DNA of 41,692 nucleotides from the NCBI GenBank assembly GCA_019119615.1, contig DWWQ01000017.1, positions 1-41,692 on the forward strand. Direction: 5' to 3'. Below are positions 1-7,550 of this stretch, in pieces; position 1 is the stretch's first letter, and each line of letters starts with the position of its first letter. This DNA is from Candidatus Alistipes stercoravium. Lineage in GTDB: Bacteria > Bacteroidota > Bacteroidia > Bacteroidales > Rikenellaceae. A program made the position numbers and the translations under genes. A model generated the notes under the pieces. That model was not told where the DNA came from and searched no databases. It saw only the letters and a program-made list of their open reading frames with translations.

Positions 1-318
1 ATTATAAAAATAAACGCTGGCAATTTCAGAATGAGGTTCGGTTCGTCCTTTATATTTTCCCCTACAACATACTACAAAATGGCGCTGATCCTAACGCATC
101 AATGAGGTTAATGCATAGTTTTTTTTCAAAACAAGCCTTTGCCTTTTCATTACTATGATATGCATTTAAAAGATGACGCATTAGACAATATGGAGATTAC
201 TTTAAGCCCATCTATTACTGAAGCTCAAAAAATTATAGTACAAACCTTAATCGATAAATATGCTCCCAAAGCCACAATAAAAGACAGCACATTAGGGAAC
301 ATAGTCCGACTTAAATAA
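1..318 (+). pseudogene. DUF2971-like protein, 3' part, frameshifted
   Basis: The left edge cuts this gene. Reading frame 3 from the window start gives a stretch with KNKRWQFQNEVRF, and the protein continues in frame 1 after about base 126, with HYYDMHLKDD and then LSPSITEAQKIIV, ending at the TAA at 316-318. The W-x-x-x-N-E-V-R block and the C-terminal run ending DSTLGNIVRLK resemble the DUF2971 family, often carried on accessory islands; its function is not known. The two frames meet at a run of eight T (119-126). Removing one T joins them into one continuous protein, so this is a frameshift, a sequencing error or a slippage site. The base composition is AT-richer than the genes after 2 kb. 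The family call is moderate; the frame break is seen directly. Confidence 0.55.
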
Positions 319-325
319 AACTTTT

Positions 326-1519
326 ATGGCCGACATTGACGATTTCACCCGTGAGGCAGAGTGCATCTACAAGGATGAACGATACGCCGTCCGCGATAAC
401 GGAGCTGTCTTCCGCTATCCGCGTGATGGAAGGCGTCCGCGCAAATACGACAACTTCTGGACATTCGGGAAGCCCAATATCGTACATGGCTATATGGAAA
501 TCGCATCTGTTCGGATCCATGCCATTGTCGCCACAGCATTCCTCGGCCCCAAGCCAACCAAAGAGCATGTGGTTGACCATATTGACACGAATCGTCGGAA
601 TAACCGAGTAGAGAATCTTCGTTGGGTTACGCGCCTGGAAAACATACTCGACAATCCCATCACGCGGAAGAGAATCAAATTGCGTTGCGGCAGCATCGAA
701 GCATTCCTGGCGAATCCTTCCATATTGCAGGAAAATGAATTGCCGCCCGACCTCAGATGGATGAGAACTGTAACCGATGCAGAGGCGCAAGTAAGTAAAA
801 AACGTTTGTTGGAGTGGGCCGAAAGCGATAAAGAGCCCTCCGGAGGGTCTCTGGGGGCATGGGTTTTCAATCCATCCGAGAAATCCACCTCATATTCCCA
901 GCAACCCCAAGTTTCTACACTCGATACTCAAGCAGATTTACTTACAGAAGAAGGTCAATTAGGCGTTTGGGGATATAAACAACCGGGCTTCCAGGAAAAT
1001 GGCCTATCCAACGTGCGTCAAGAGGCCGAGAACGAAAAAGACAGAACCCCTAATCTCGTATTATCTTTGACTCCCGGAGCAGCCCAAGTCAGGGCGTTTT
1101 TTGACGACAAACCTTGCGAATATCCATGTACGCCACAACATTTCGCCGGGAATCCTTTGGCGGCGTATGCGGCCAACCTGACTGATGATGCCGTTTTTTG
1201 GCGCAATCAAACTGGAGATCGCGCATATTCAGTTGTAAAATACGCTTATTCGAGCGATGGAAATTCTTTGATTGTAATGTCACGAGCTACATATGTATGG
1301 AAAGAACAAGCGGACGGCGATTCTAAACCCGTTCCAATAACACAACTCGGGCCCGATGAGTATGACATAAATGAACTATCATGCTCTCTTACCGAAGTAA
1401 CTTACGAACAAAATCTGTTCGTACATAAAAGAATTGAGACAGGATTTATGCCCAAAGAATATTTAGAAGAAGTATTCAAGGAATATACCGCAAAAAAAAT
1501 AACAGCAGCAGAATTATAA
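326..1519 (+). CDS. HNH endonuclease-like protein
   Basis: The protein has 397 residues. An HNH motif lies at about residues 80-110: EHVVDHIDTN, then NNRVENLRWVT, with D84-H85 and the paired Asn residues of the HNH_3 type found in phage and homing endonucleases. Residues 17-75 (ERYAVRDNGAVFR and following) look like the strand-rich region that usually precedes this HNH type. Residues 115-397 match nothing I recognise and may carry specificity or a separate function. ATG 326 lies 7 bases after the frameshifted DUF2971-like gene, so the two may have been co-transcribed. Composition is AT-richer than the genes after 2 kb and the gene sits beside tRNA-Cys, which suggests an acquired island. Role in defence, homing or phage packaging cannot be decided here. 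Confidence 0.7.
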   Translation: MADIDDFTREAECIYKDERYAVRDNGAVFRYPRDGRRPRKYDNFWTFGKPNIVHGYMEIASVRIHAIVATAFLGPKPTKEHVVDHIDTNRRNNRVENLRWVTRLENILDNPITRKRIKLRCGSIEAFLANPSILQENELPPDLRWMRTVTDAEAQVSKKRLLEWAESDKEPSGGSLGAWVFNPSEKSTSYSQQPQVSTLDTQADLLTEEGQLGVWGYKQPGFQENGLSNVRQEAENEKDRTPNLVLSLTPGAAQVRAFFDDKPCEYPCTPQHFAGNPLAAYAANLTDDAVFWRNQTGDRAYSVVKYAYSSDGNSLIVMSRATYVWKEQADGDSKPVPITQLGPDEYDINELSCSLTEVTYEQNLFVHKRIETGFMPKEYLEEVFKEYTAKKITAAEL

Positions 1520-1570
1520 TTGAGCAAACAGCTTGTCTATTTTACCGGATCAAGCTTCAAATTTGCTCGC

Positions 1571-1592
1571 TGCCGTACAAATGCCGTACAAA
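1571..1592 (+). repeat. tandem 11-bp direct repeat near tRNA-Cys
   Basis: The 11-mer TGCCGTACAAA occurs twice head to tail with no spacer. It lies between the AT-rich island genes and the 3' side of the tRNA-Cys gene, where tyrosine-recombinase elements often integrate. It could be part of an attachment site; the other end of any element is outside the window. Confidence 0.4.
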
Positions 1593-1594
1593 TT

Positions 1595-1633
1595 CAAAAA
1601 AAAACCGCGTTGCAGATATCTACAACGCGGTTT
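1595..1633 (-). terminator. intrinsic terminator of tRNA-Cys
   Basis: Bases 1602-1612 and 1623-1633 form an 11-bp inverted repeat (core CCGCGTTG/CAACGCGG). On the minus strand it is followed by a run of at least eight T, a standard intrinsic terminator directly downstream of the tRNA. Confidence 0.8.
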
Positions 1634-1638
1634 CTGTG

Positions 1639-1709
1639 AGGTCTGAAGCGGACTCGAACCGCTGTACAAGGTTTTGCAGACCTTTGCCTAGCCACTCGGC
1701 CATCAGACC
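1639..1709 (-). tRNA. tRNA-Cys (anticodon GCA)
   Basis: On the minus strand the acceptor arms are GGTCTGA and TCAGACC, with discriminator T, as expected for cysteine tRNA. The anticodon loop is CTGCAAA between AAGGT and ACCTT, giving anticodon GCA. The T arm contains GTTCGAGTC. The CCA end is not encoded and must be added after transcription. Confidence 0.93.
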
Positions 1710-1884
1710 AATGAATTCCATCCCCATGTACCGGACAACACAAACCCAACCCTTTCATTGTCCCGTTCCGGCAATCCGAAATCCGCTTGAATCCGGGCGA
1801 AAACCACCCCAGAATCCCTGTTTTCCATCTCTCCGGCCTCCGGGCCTTCTCGGCGTCCGGGACAAAATCGGCACATCGGGAGTG

Positions 1885-1915
1885 CAAATATACAAACTTT
1901 TCCCAATTCTGCAAA
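1885..1915 (-). promoter_or_regulatory. Bacteroidota-type promoter for tRNA-Cys
   Basis: The minus strand reads TTTG, 19 bases, then TATATTTG, an exact match to the TTTG/TAnnTTTG consensus. Transcription should start near 1878 and run about 170 bases to the tRNA. I see no convincing gene in 1710-1878, which would be a processed leader. Confidence 0.7.
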
Positions 1916-2010
1916 ACTTGCAGGAAACTTTACGCGATTTCTTCGTACCACACCCGTTATTCGGTAAAATTTAAGTACCTTTACCTCGATAATCAAGCCG
2001 CTTCCGACAC

Positions 2011-3111
2011 ATGGTCCTCGAAGATATCGCCCTGACAATGACACCCGGCATCGGGGTCAAAGGCGCCGTGCATCTGCTCGCCTGCTTCGGCGACGCGCGG
2101 ACGATCTTCGCCGCCCCCGAAGAGGAGCTTGTCCGCAGGGCCGAGGTGCGCCCCGACATCGCCCGCAATATCGTGCAGCGCAAGGGTTTTGCAGCCGCCG
2201 AGCAGGAAATCGCCCACTGCGGACGGCACGGCATCCGGGCCATCGCCTCGACCGATCCCGAATACCCCGCCCTGCTGCGCGAAATCCCCGACTATCCCCA
2301 TGTCCTCTATGTGCAGGGCGACGTCCGCGCGCTCGGGGCCCGCTGCCTTGCGGTCGTGGGCACGCGCGAGGCGACAACCTACGGCATCGACATGTGCAAC
2401 CGGCTCGTCGAGGGGCTTGCGCGCCGTGTCCCGGGGCTCTGCATCGTCAGCGGGCTGGCCTTCGGCATCGACGTGGCGGCACACCGTGCGGCGCTCGACA
2501 CGGGGATCCCCACCGTCGCCGTCCTCGCCAACCCCCTGCCGGGCGTTACGCCCGCGCAGCATGCGCGCGTAGCACACGATATTTTGGACCACGGCGGCGC
2601 CCTCGCGACGGAACTCACCTCGCAGACCCGGCAGAAGGGGACCTTCTACGTCGCCCGCAACCGCATCATCGCCGGGCTCGGCGCCGGGTGTCTGGTCGTC
2701 GAGTCGCCCGACAGCGGCGGGTCGCTCCTCACGGCACACTGCGCCGACTCGTACCACCGTTCGGTGATGGCCGTACCGGGACGTGCCACGGACCGCGCCT
2801 CGCAAGGCACGAACCACCTGATCCGTAACCGAAAGGCCCAGCTGGTCCTCACGGCCGACGACATTCTCGACGAACTGATGTGGGACTTCGGAGCCGACCC
2901 CGCAACACTGGCACCGGAGGCCCCGACACCCGAACTCACCCCCGAAGAGCGCACCCTGCTCGGATGTTTTCCCGCGGCAGACCCCGTATCGGCCGAGCAG
3001 CTCACCGCAGCCGCCGGATTCGACCCGGGGATGACGGCGACGCTGCTCGTCGGGCTCGAACTCGCGGGAGCCGTGCGCCAGCTCCCCGGAAACCGATATG
3101 TCAAACGATGA
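2011..3111 (+). CDS. dprA: DNA-processing protein DprA
   Basis: The protein has 366 residues. DprA binds incoming single-stranded DNA and loads RecA during natural transformation; in Bacteroidota it is widespread even where competence is unproven. Residues 1-80 form a helix-hairpin-helix/SAM-like region (TPGIGVKGAVHLL). A Rossmann-type DprA/Smf domain follows at about 85-300, with VVGTREATTYG (115-125), SGLAFGID (147-154), the RNRIIAGLG block (217-224) and ESPDSGGSL. The C-terminal 70 residues look like the winged-helix domain of longer DprA proteins. Length is normal for that form. Its TGA overlaps the ATG of tatD, so the two are translationally coupled. Confidence 0.93.
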   Translation: MVLEDIALTMTPGIGVKGAVHLLACFGDARTIFAAPEEELVRRAEVRPDIARNIVQRKGFAAAEQEIAHCGRHGIRAIASTDPEYPALLREIPDYPHVLYVQGDVRALGARCLAVVGTREATTYGIDMCNRLVEGLARRVPGLCIVSGLAFGIDVAAHRAALDTGIPTVAVLANPLPGVTPAQHARVAHDILDHGGALATELTSQTRQKGTFYVARNRIIAGLGAGCLVVESPDSGGSLLTAHCADSYHRSVMAVPGRATDRASQGTNHLIRNRKAQLVLTADDILDELMWDFGADPATLAPEAPTPELTPEERTLLGCFPAADPVSAEQLTAAAGFDPGMTATLLVGLELAGAVRQLPGNRYVKR

Positions 3112-3980
3112 AACTGACCGATACCCATTCGCACCTCTACGAACCGGAGTTCGACGCCGACCGCGAGGAGTCCCTCGCAAGGGCCGCCGAGGCGGGCGTC
3201 GGGCGGCTCCTGCTCCCGGCCATCGACTCCGCGAGCCACGAACGCCTCTTCGAGCTCTGCCGCCGCCATCCCGACCGCTGCATCCCGATGATGGGGCTCC
3301 ACCCCACGTCGGTGAACGACAACCCCCGCTGGCGGGAGGAGCTACGGCGCGTCGAGGAGCTGCTCGAAAATCCACCCGCGGGGATCCCGCCCTTCTGCGC
3401 CGTCGGCGAGATCGGCCTCGACCTCTACTGGAGCCGCGCGTTCCGCGACGAGCAGATCGAAGCCTTCCGCCGCCAGATCGACCTGGCGCTGCACTACGGA
3501 CTGCCCATTGCGGTGCACACCCGCGAAGCGTGGCCCGAGATGCTCGAGATCATCCGTTCGTACCGCGGGCGCGGCCTGCGGGGTGTCTTCCACGCCTTCT
3601 CGGACACCATCGAGACCTACCGCGAGCTGCGCACGCTCGGGGAGTTCGCCTTCGGCATCGGCGGCGTCGTAACCTTCCGCAAGAGCCGTCTGGCGGAGGT
3701 CGTGCGCGAAATGGACCCCGAAGACCTGGTGCTCGAGACCGACTGCCCTTACCTCACGCCCGTACCCCACCGGGGCGAGCGCAACGAGTCGGCCTACGTC
3801 CGCCATGTCTGTGAGGCCGTAGCCCGCATCCTGGAGCTCGACCCCGCGCAGGTGGCCCGCATGACCTCGGAGACGGCCGCCCGCATCTTCGGACCCGGAA
3901 AGCCGGCGATGGAAAAGCCGGCAACGGAAAGTCCGGCAAACAGGGAAAAAACCACAGAGACAAATCCACAAAGACCATGA
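3108..3980 (+). CDS. tatD: TatD-family metal-dependent hydrolase / DNase
   Basis: The protein has 290 residues from ATG 3108, which overlaps the dprA stop by four bases; the open frame runs further upstream, but that part lies inside dprA. TatD enzymes are TIM-barrel metal-dependent 3'-exonucleases of the amidohydrolase superfamily. Metal ligands are visible in DTHSHLYEPEFD (start), CAVGEIGLDLYW, IAVHTREAW, FHAFSD and LETDCPYLTPVP. The last 30 residues, after the normal family end near RIFG, are a low-complexity K/P/E/T tail encoded by short repeats. The stop codon overlaps the next ATG, so dprA, tatD and the following gene form a coupled unit. Confidence 0.93.
   Translation: MKLTDTHSHLYEPEFDADREESLARAAEAGVGRLLLPAIDSASHERLFELCRRHPDRCIPMMGLHPTSVNDNPRWREELRRVEELLENPPAGIPPFCAVGEIGLDLYWSRAFRDEQIEAFRRQIDLALHYGLPIAVHTREAWPEMLEIIRSYRGRGLRGVFHAFSDTIETYRELRTLGEFAFGIGGVVTFRKSRLAEVVREMDPEDLVLETDCPYLTPVPHRGERNESAYVRHVCEAVARILELDPAQVARMTSETAARIFGPGKPAMEKPATESPANREKTTETNPQRP
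3897..3941 (+). repeat. short GGAAA(A/G)(C/T)CCGGC repeats in the tatD 3' end
   Basis: Three imperfect units of 14-16 bases, each beginning GGAAA and containing CCGGC, encode the extra K-P-A/E-S-P tail of TatD. Similar GGAAAC/CCGG-rich repeats occur at 19445-19550 and in the low-complexity stretch before lipA. Confidence 0.6.
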
Positions 3981-4282
3981 AACGCATACGCATCACCGTC
4001 ATCCGCAAGGTCTGCCACCGGGACCTCATCGAGCGCTACGAAAACCCGATCGAGCACGCCTGCGACCTGCACGAGGGGCAGACGTTCATCGCCGAGGGGT
4101 GGGAGAAGCCCGAAGGGCTGTGCGAAAGCGCCTGGCAGAGCCTCTCGCCCTTCGTCATGACCCTCGCGCACGGCGGCACGTCGCTCTACGACGGCTGGAT
4201 GAAGAACCCCGCCTCGGCGATGGTCTCCTGCAACGACGGATTCCGTCCGGTGAGCTTCCTCGTGGAGGCCCTCGACGATTGA
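3977..4282 (+). CDS. TIGR04076-family small protein
   Basis: The protein has 101 residues. It begins MKRIRITVIRKVCHRDLIERY and contains CDLHEGQTF, EGLCESAW, FVMTLAHGG and a C-terminal MVSCNDGFRPVSFLV, the pattern of the TIGR04076 family, whose biochemical role I do not know. Four cysteines (KVC, HAC, GLC and VSC) are spread over the protein and could bind metal or respond to redox; this is inference. Its ATG overlaps the tatD stop by four bases, so it is expressed with dprA-tatD. Confidence 0.75.
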   Translation: MKRIRITVIRKVCHRDLIERYENPIEHACDLHEGQTFIAEGWEKPEGLCESAWQSLSPFVMTLAHGGTSLYDGWMKNPASAMVSCNDGFRPVSFLVEALDD

Positions 4283-4326
4283 CAAACGACCAAGAACCCA
4301 CAAGAACCCAAGAGATACAACACCTT

Positions 4327-5355
4327 ATGCGTTCCTCCATCCTGATTATCTACACCGGCGGCACGATCGGCATGAAGACCGATGCCGCGACCGGCGCGCT
4401 GGTGCCCTTCGACTTCAGCGGCATCTACGACGAATTCCCCTCGCTCAAGCGCCTCAACGTCGATATCGACGTGCGGACCCTCTCGCCCGTCATCGACTCG
4501 TCGAACGTCGCCCCGGCAAACTGGGTCGAGCTCGCCGGGATCATCCGCGACAACTACGCCCGTTACGACGGCTTTGTCGTCCTGCACGGCACCGACACGA
4601 TGTCCTACACCGCCTCGGCCATGAGCTTCATGCTCGAGAACCTCGCCAAGCCCGTGGTCTTCACCGGAAGCCAGATCCCCATCGGCGTGCTGCGCACCGA
4701 CGGCCGCGAGAACCTCATCACGGCCATCGAGATCGCCGGAGCCCGCCGCGACGGCCGACCGCTGGTCCCCGAGGTGTCGCTCTACTTCCAGAACCGCCTC
4801 TTCCGCGCCAACCGCACCTCGAAACGCAGCGCCGAGGCCCTCAACGCCTTCTGCTCGGAGAACTACCCCCCGCTGGCCGAGGTCGGCGTCAATATCGCCT
4901 ACAACCTCCCGGCGATCCTCCGCCCCGCGGAGTATGCCGGCGAGCTGCGCATCGCCACCCGCCTGGCCGGCGGCATCGAGATCATCAAGCTCTTCCCGGG
5001 CCTCGATGAGGCGATGCTCCGCGCCATGCTCTCCGCACCCGGACTGCGCGCCGTGGTCCTCGAAACCTACGGCGCCGGGAACGCCCCCACCTCCGGGTGG
5101 TTCATCCGTGCCCTGGAGGAGGCCATCGGCCGCGGCGTCATCGTGCTCAACATCACGCAGTGCGATGGCGGCAGGGTCGCCATGGAGCTCTACGAAACCG
5201 GCCTGAAGCTCCAGCGCTGCGGCGTCCTCTCGGGATACGACATGACCACCGAGGCCGCCGTAACCAAACTCATGTATGTTCTTGGCCTCGAACGCCCGCG
5301 CGGGGAGACCGAACGGATGCTCCGCAGTCCGCTGCGCGGAGAATTTACGGACTAA
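4327..5355 (+). CDS. ansA: type I (cytoplasmic) L-asparaginase
   Basis: The protein has 342 residues from ATG 4327. It hydrolyses asparagine to aspartate and ammonia. Both catalytic threonine motifs are present: IIYTGGTIG at the N-terminus and LHGTDTMSYTASAM about 90 residues later; the region TGSQIPIGVLRTDGREN is also typical. There is no signal peptide, in line with the cytoplasmic type I enzyme. The open frame extends upstream to 4099, but that part overlaps the preceding gene and matches no family, so the later ATG is preferred. A 44-base gap separates it from the TIGR04076 gene. Confidence 0.93.
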   Translation: MRSSILIIYTGGTIGMKTDAATGALVPFDFSGIYDEFPSLKRLNVDIDVRTLSPVIDSSNVAPANWVELAGIIRDNYARYDGFVVLHGTDTMSYTASAMSFMLENLAKPVVFTGSQIPIGVLRTDGRENLITAIEIAGARRDGRPLVPEVSLYFQNRLFRANRTSKRSAEALNAFCSENYPPLAEVGVNIAYNLPAILRPAEYAGELRIATRLAGGIEIIKLFPGLDEAMLRAMLSAPGLRAVVLETYGAGNAPTSGWFIRALEEAIGRGVIVLNITQCDGGRVAMELYETGLKLQRCGVLSGYDMTTEAAVTKLMYVLGLERPRGETERMLRSPLRGEFTD

Positions 5356-5359
5356 AACA

Positions 5360-5390
5360 TTGCACGAACGAATTTTTTTTCCTATATTTC
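5360..5390 (+). promoter_or_regulatory. promoter of the exb operon leader
   Basis: TTG at 5360-5362 and TATATTTC at 5383-5390 are separated by 20 bases, one mismatch in each box from TTTG-N19-21-TAnnTTTG. Transcription should begin near 5397, about 330 bases ahead of exbB. Confidence 0.55.
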
Positions 5391-5396
5391 GCACTG

Positions 5397-5728
5397 CTAA
5401 AGGACCTGTACCGTACCCGTTTTAAGGGAAAAGGAATGCCCGGGCGTGAGTAACTGGCTGATTTGCAGAGATGTGGGCAAACCCAAGGTGGATTCCGGGG
5501 TTTGCCGGCCCGCATGGAACAAAGAGCCCGGAAGCAGCCGCGGAATCCCGAAACGGGGTGCCGAAGGAGAAACAAGGAACAAAAAACGACGAATTTTTAA
5601 CAAAAAATTTTCGCGGCACGGAGCCCTCCCCGCAAAAGTGGGGGCAATGGCGCCGGAACGACGAAAAAACGGAAAAAGAAACACAACTAATAAAAATCAA
5701 CTAATCAAATCATTTATCCAACACAACT
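5397..5728 (+). other. long, possibly structured leader upstream of exbB
   Basis: No credible gene is visible here. Several inverted repeats suggest folding: GCAAACCC (about 5484) with GGGTTTGC (about 5503); GGATTCCG with CGGAATCC about 40 bases apart; CCCG-AAA-CGGG near 5549; and CCCCGC-AAAA-GTGGGG near 5630. The first 180 bases are GC-rich, then the sequence becomes A-rich until exbB. It could be a regulatory 5' leader or a separate small RNA. I could not match it to SRP RNA, RNase P, tmRNA, TPP, cobalamin or glycine riboswitches. Confidence 0.4.
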
Positions 5729-6481
5729 ATGAAAAAACTCTTTTTGATTCCGTCGGTTGCCCTCACTGTTCTGGGTACCGTTAGTGCCTTCGCGCAGGAT
5801 GCAGCCGCCGTAGCTACCGAAGCTGCCGCCGAAACTCAGATCGCAGGCGAAAGCATGCACCACATTCTGATGCAGAAGTTCCTCGAGGGCGGCTGGGGCT
5901 GGATGCTCCCGATCCTGCTCTGCCTCGTGATCGGTCTGGCCGTCGCCATCGAGCGTATCCTCTTCCTGTCGCTCTCGACGGTGAACTCGAAGAAGCTCGT
6001 TGCCAGCGTTGAGGAGGCTCTCAACAAGGGCGGCATCGAGGCTGCCAAGGAGGTTTGCCGCAACACCCGCGGCCCGATCGCCTCGATCTTCTATCAGGGT
6101 CTCGACCGCTACAACCAGGGCCTCGACTCGGTGGAGAAGGCCGTCGTATCGTACGGTTCGGTGCAGACCGGCCAGATGGAGTCGGGTATTTCGTGGATCG
6201 GCCTGTTCATCGCCCTCAGCCCGATGCTCGGATTTATGGGTACCGTTGTCGGCATGATCGACGCATTCGACGCCATCCAGGCTGCCGGCGATATCAGCCC
6301 GACGCTCGTTGCAGGCGGTATCAAGATCGCCCTTCTGACCACCCTCATGGGTCTTATCGCTGCCGTTATTCTTCAGCTGTTCTACAACTACATCATTGCC
6401 AAGATCGACTCGCTCGTGAACGCAATGGAGGATTCCTCCATCTCGCTGATGGATATCCTGACGGCTTACAACAAGAAATAA
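5729..6481 (+). CDS. exbB: MotA/TolQ/ExbB proton channel protein
   Basis: The protein has 250 residues. ExbB forms the pentameric inner-membrane channel that, with ExbD, uses proton motive force to energise TonB and thus SusC-type outer-membrane importers. It starts with a signal-like helix (MKKLFLIPSVALTVLG...FAQ), then a transmembrane segment around WGWMLPILLCLVIGLAVAIER, a cytoplasmic region, and two more segments: ISWIGLFIALSPMLGFMGTVVGMI and IKIALLTTLMGLIAAVILQL. The GTVVGM(I)xAF block is the family signature. It is followed by a small membrane protein and two ExbD proteins in the usual Bacteroidota order; no tonB gene is adjacent. Confidence 0.92.
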   Translation: MKKLFLIPSVALTVLGTVSAFAQDAAAVATEAAAETQIAGESMHHILMQKFLEGGWGWMLPILLCLVIGLAVAIERILFLSLSTVNSKKLVASVEEALNKGGIEAAKEVCRNTRGPIASIFYQGLDRYNQGLDSVEKAVVSYGSVQTGQMESGISWIGLFIALSPMLGFMGTVVGMIDAFDAIQAAGDISPTLVAGGIKIALLTTLMGLIAAVILQLFYNYIIAKIDSLVNAMEDSSISLMDILTAYNKK

Positions 6482-6507
6482 TCGAACGCAGAAAAGTCAT
6501 TTAGCTC

Positions 6508-6927
6508 ATGAAAAAGATTTTTAACATACTGCTGGGCGTTCTGCTGGTCATCACCATGGTCCTGCTGGTCTATGCGATCGCCACGGGTGGCTCGGAGGCT
6601 GCGATCAGCGCGAATCTGATGTGGGGCTACGCCCTCTTCGTATTCGCCATCGCTTCGGCCCTCTTCTGCGCCATCTTCGGAATGATCCAGAACCCGAAAG
6701 GCATCAAGGGAGCCATCCTCTCCCTGGCGCTGATCATCATCATCGTCGGCGTGTCCTACTTCTATTCGGCAGGACACACGATCAATATCGTCGATCTCCA
6801 GAACAATGGCTTCTTCGGACACACCCAGACCGTCATCACCGAAACGAGCATCATCGTTACCTATGTCGCCTTCGTCGCTGCATTCCTGACGGCCATCGCT
6901 ACGGAGATCTGGAGCGTGTTCAAGTAG
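6508..6927 (+). CDS. small membrane protein of the exb operon
   Basis: The protein has 139 residues and about four predicted transmembrane segments: residues 4-24 (ILLGVLLVITMVLLVYAI), about 38-58 (MWGYALFVFAIASALFCAIF), about 68-86 (ILSLALIIIIVGVSYFY) and about 110-135. A soluble loop with GHTINIVDLQNNGFFGHTQ lies between the third and fourth. I do not recognise a named family. It lies 26 bases after exbB and 14 before exbD, so it is probably part of the energy-transducing complex or its assembly. That role is inferred from position only. Confidence 0.75.
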   Translation: MKKIFNILLGVLLVITMVLLVYAIATGGSEAAISANLMWGYALFVFAIASALFCAIFGMIQNPKGIKGAILSLALIIIIVGVSYFYSAGHTINIVDLQNNGFFGHTQTVITETSIIVTYVAFVAAFLTAIATEIWSVFK

Positions 6928-6941
6928 AAACAGTTTAGGCA

Positions 6942-7547
6942 ATGGCAATAGACAAAAGAAAAACTCCGGAAATCAACGCTGGATCTCAAGCCGACATCGC
7001 CTTCCTGTTGCTCATCTTCTTCCTGGTAGCCACTACCATGAATACCGATACGGGTCTGACGCGTATGCTTCCGCCCATGCCTCCCGAAGATCAGAAACAG
7101 GAGGAGATCAAGGTGAAGGAGCGCAACCTGTTCCTCGTACTCATATCGGGTAGCGGCAACATCATGGCGGGAGTCCCGGGCAAGCAGGAGCTCATCACGC
7201 TCGGTCAGCTCAAGGACAAGGCCAAGGAGTTCATCACCAATCCGCTCGATGATGAAAACCTGCCCGAGAAGATCGACAAGGAGATCACCCTTCCCGACGG
7301 CAGCACCTGGGTCTATCCCGTGAGTGAAGGCGTCGTGTCGCTGCAGACGACCCGCGACACCAACTACCAGTCCTATATCATGGTGCAGAACGAACTCACC
7401 CGCGCCTTCAACGAGGTGCGCGACGAGGTCGCTCAGCGCAAGTTCGGTTCCAAATTCGCCGAGCTCAACGAGGAGCAGAGCAAGGCCATCTCCACGGCCG
7501 TGCCCCTGAAGATCTCCGAGGCAGAGCCGCGTAACATAAAGAAGTAA
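6942..7547 (+). CDS. exbD: ExbD/TolR-family protein (first copy)
   Basis: The protein has 201 residues. The N-terminal region has the ExbD pattern: a short basic cytoplasmic start (MAIDKRKTPEINAGSQAD) and one transmembrane helix IAFLLLIFFLVATTMNTDTG carrying the membrane-embedded Asp in QADIAFLLL. The periplasmic part is longer than in E. coli ExbD and binds TonB in characterised systems. It lies 3 bases ahead of the second exbD copy. Confidence 0.88.
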   Translation: MAIDKRKTPEINAGSQADIAFLLLIFFLVATTMNTDTGLTRMLPPMPPEDQKQEEIKVKERNLFLVLISGSGNIMAGVPGKQELITLGQLKDKAKEFITNPLDDENLPEKIDKEITLPDGSTWVYPVSEGVVSLQTTRDTNYQSYIMVQNELTRAFNEVRDEVAQRKFGSKFAELNEEQSKAISTAVPLKISEAEPRNIKK

Positions 7548-7550
7548 GCC

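Noticed and set aside
5397..5560. Possible known riboswitch or SRP/6S/RNase P RNA in the leader
   Set aside because: Isolated words such as GCCGAAGGAG, CCCGGAAGCAGCC and AAGGGAA resemble parts of the glycine, SRP and cobalamin families, but the required surrounding elements are missing.
5446..5784. 112-residue open frame in the exb leader
   Set aside because: It overlaps the exbB signal sequence out of frame, and its composition follows the leader hairpins rather than a protein.
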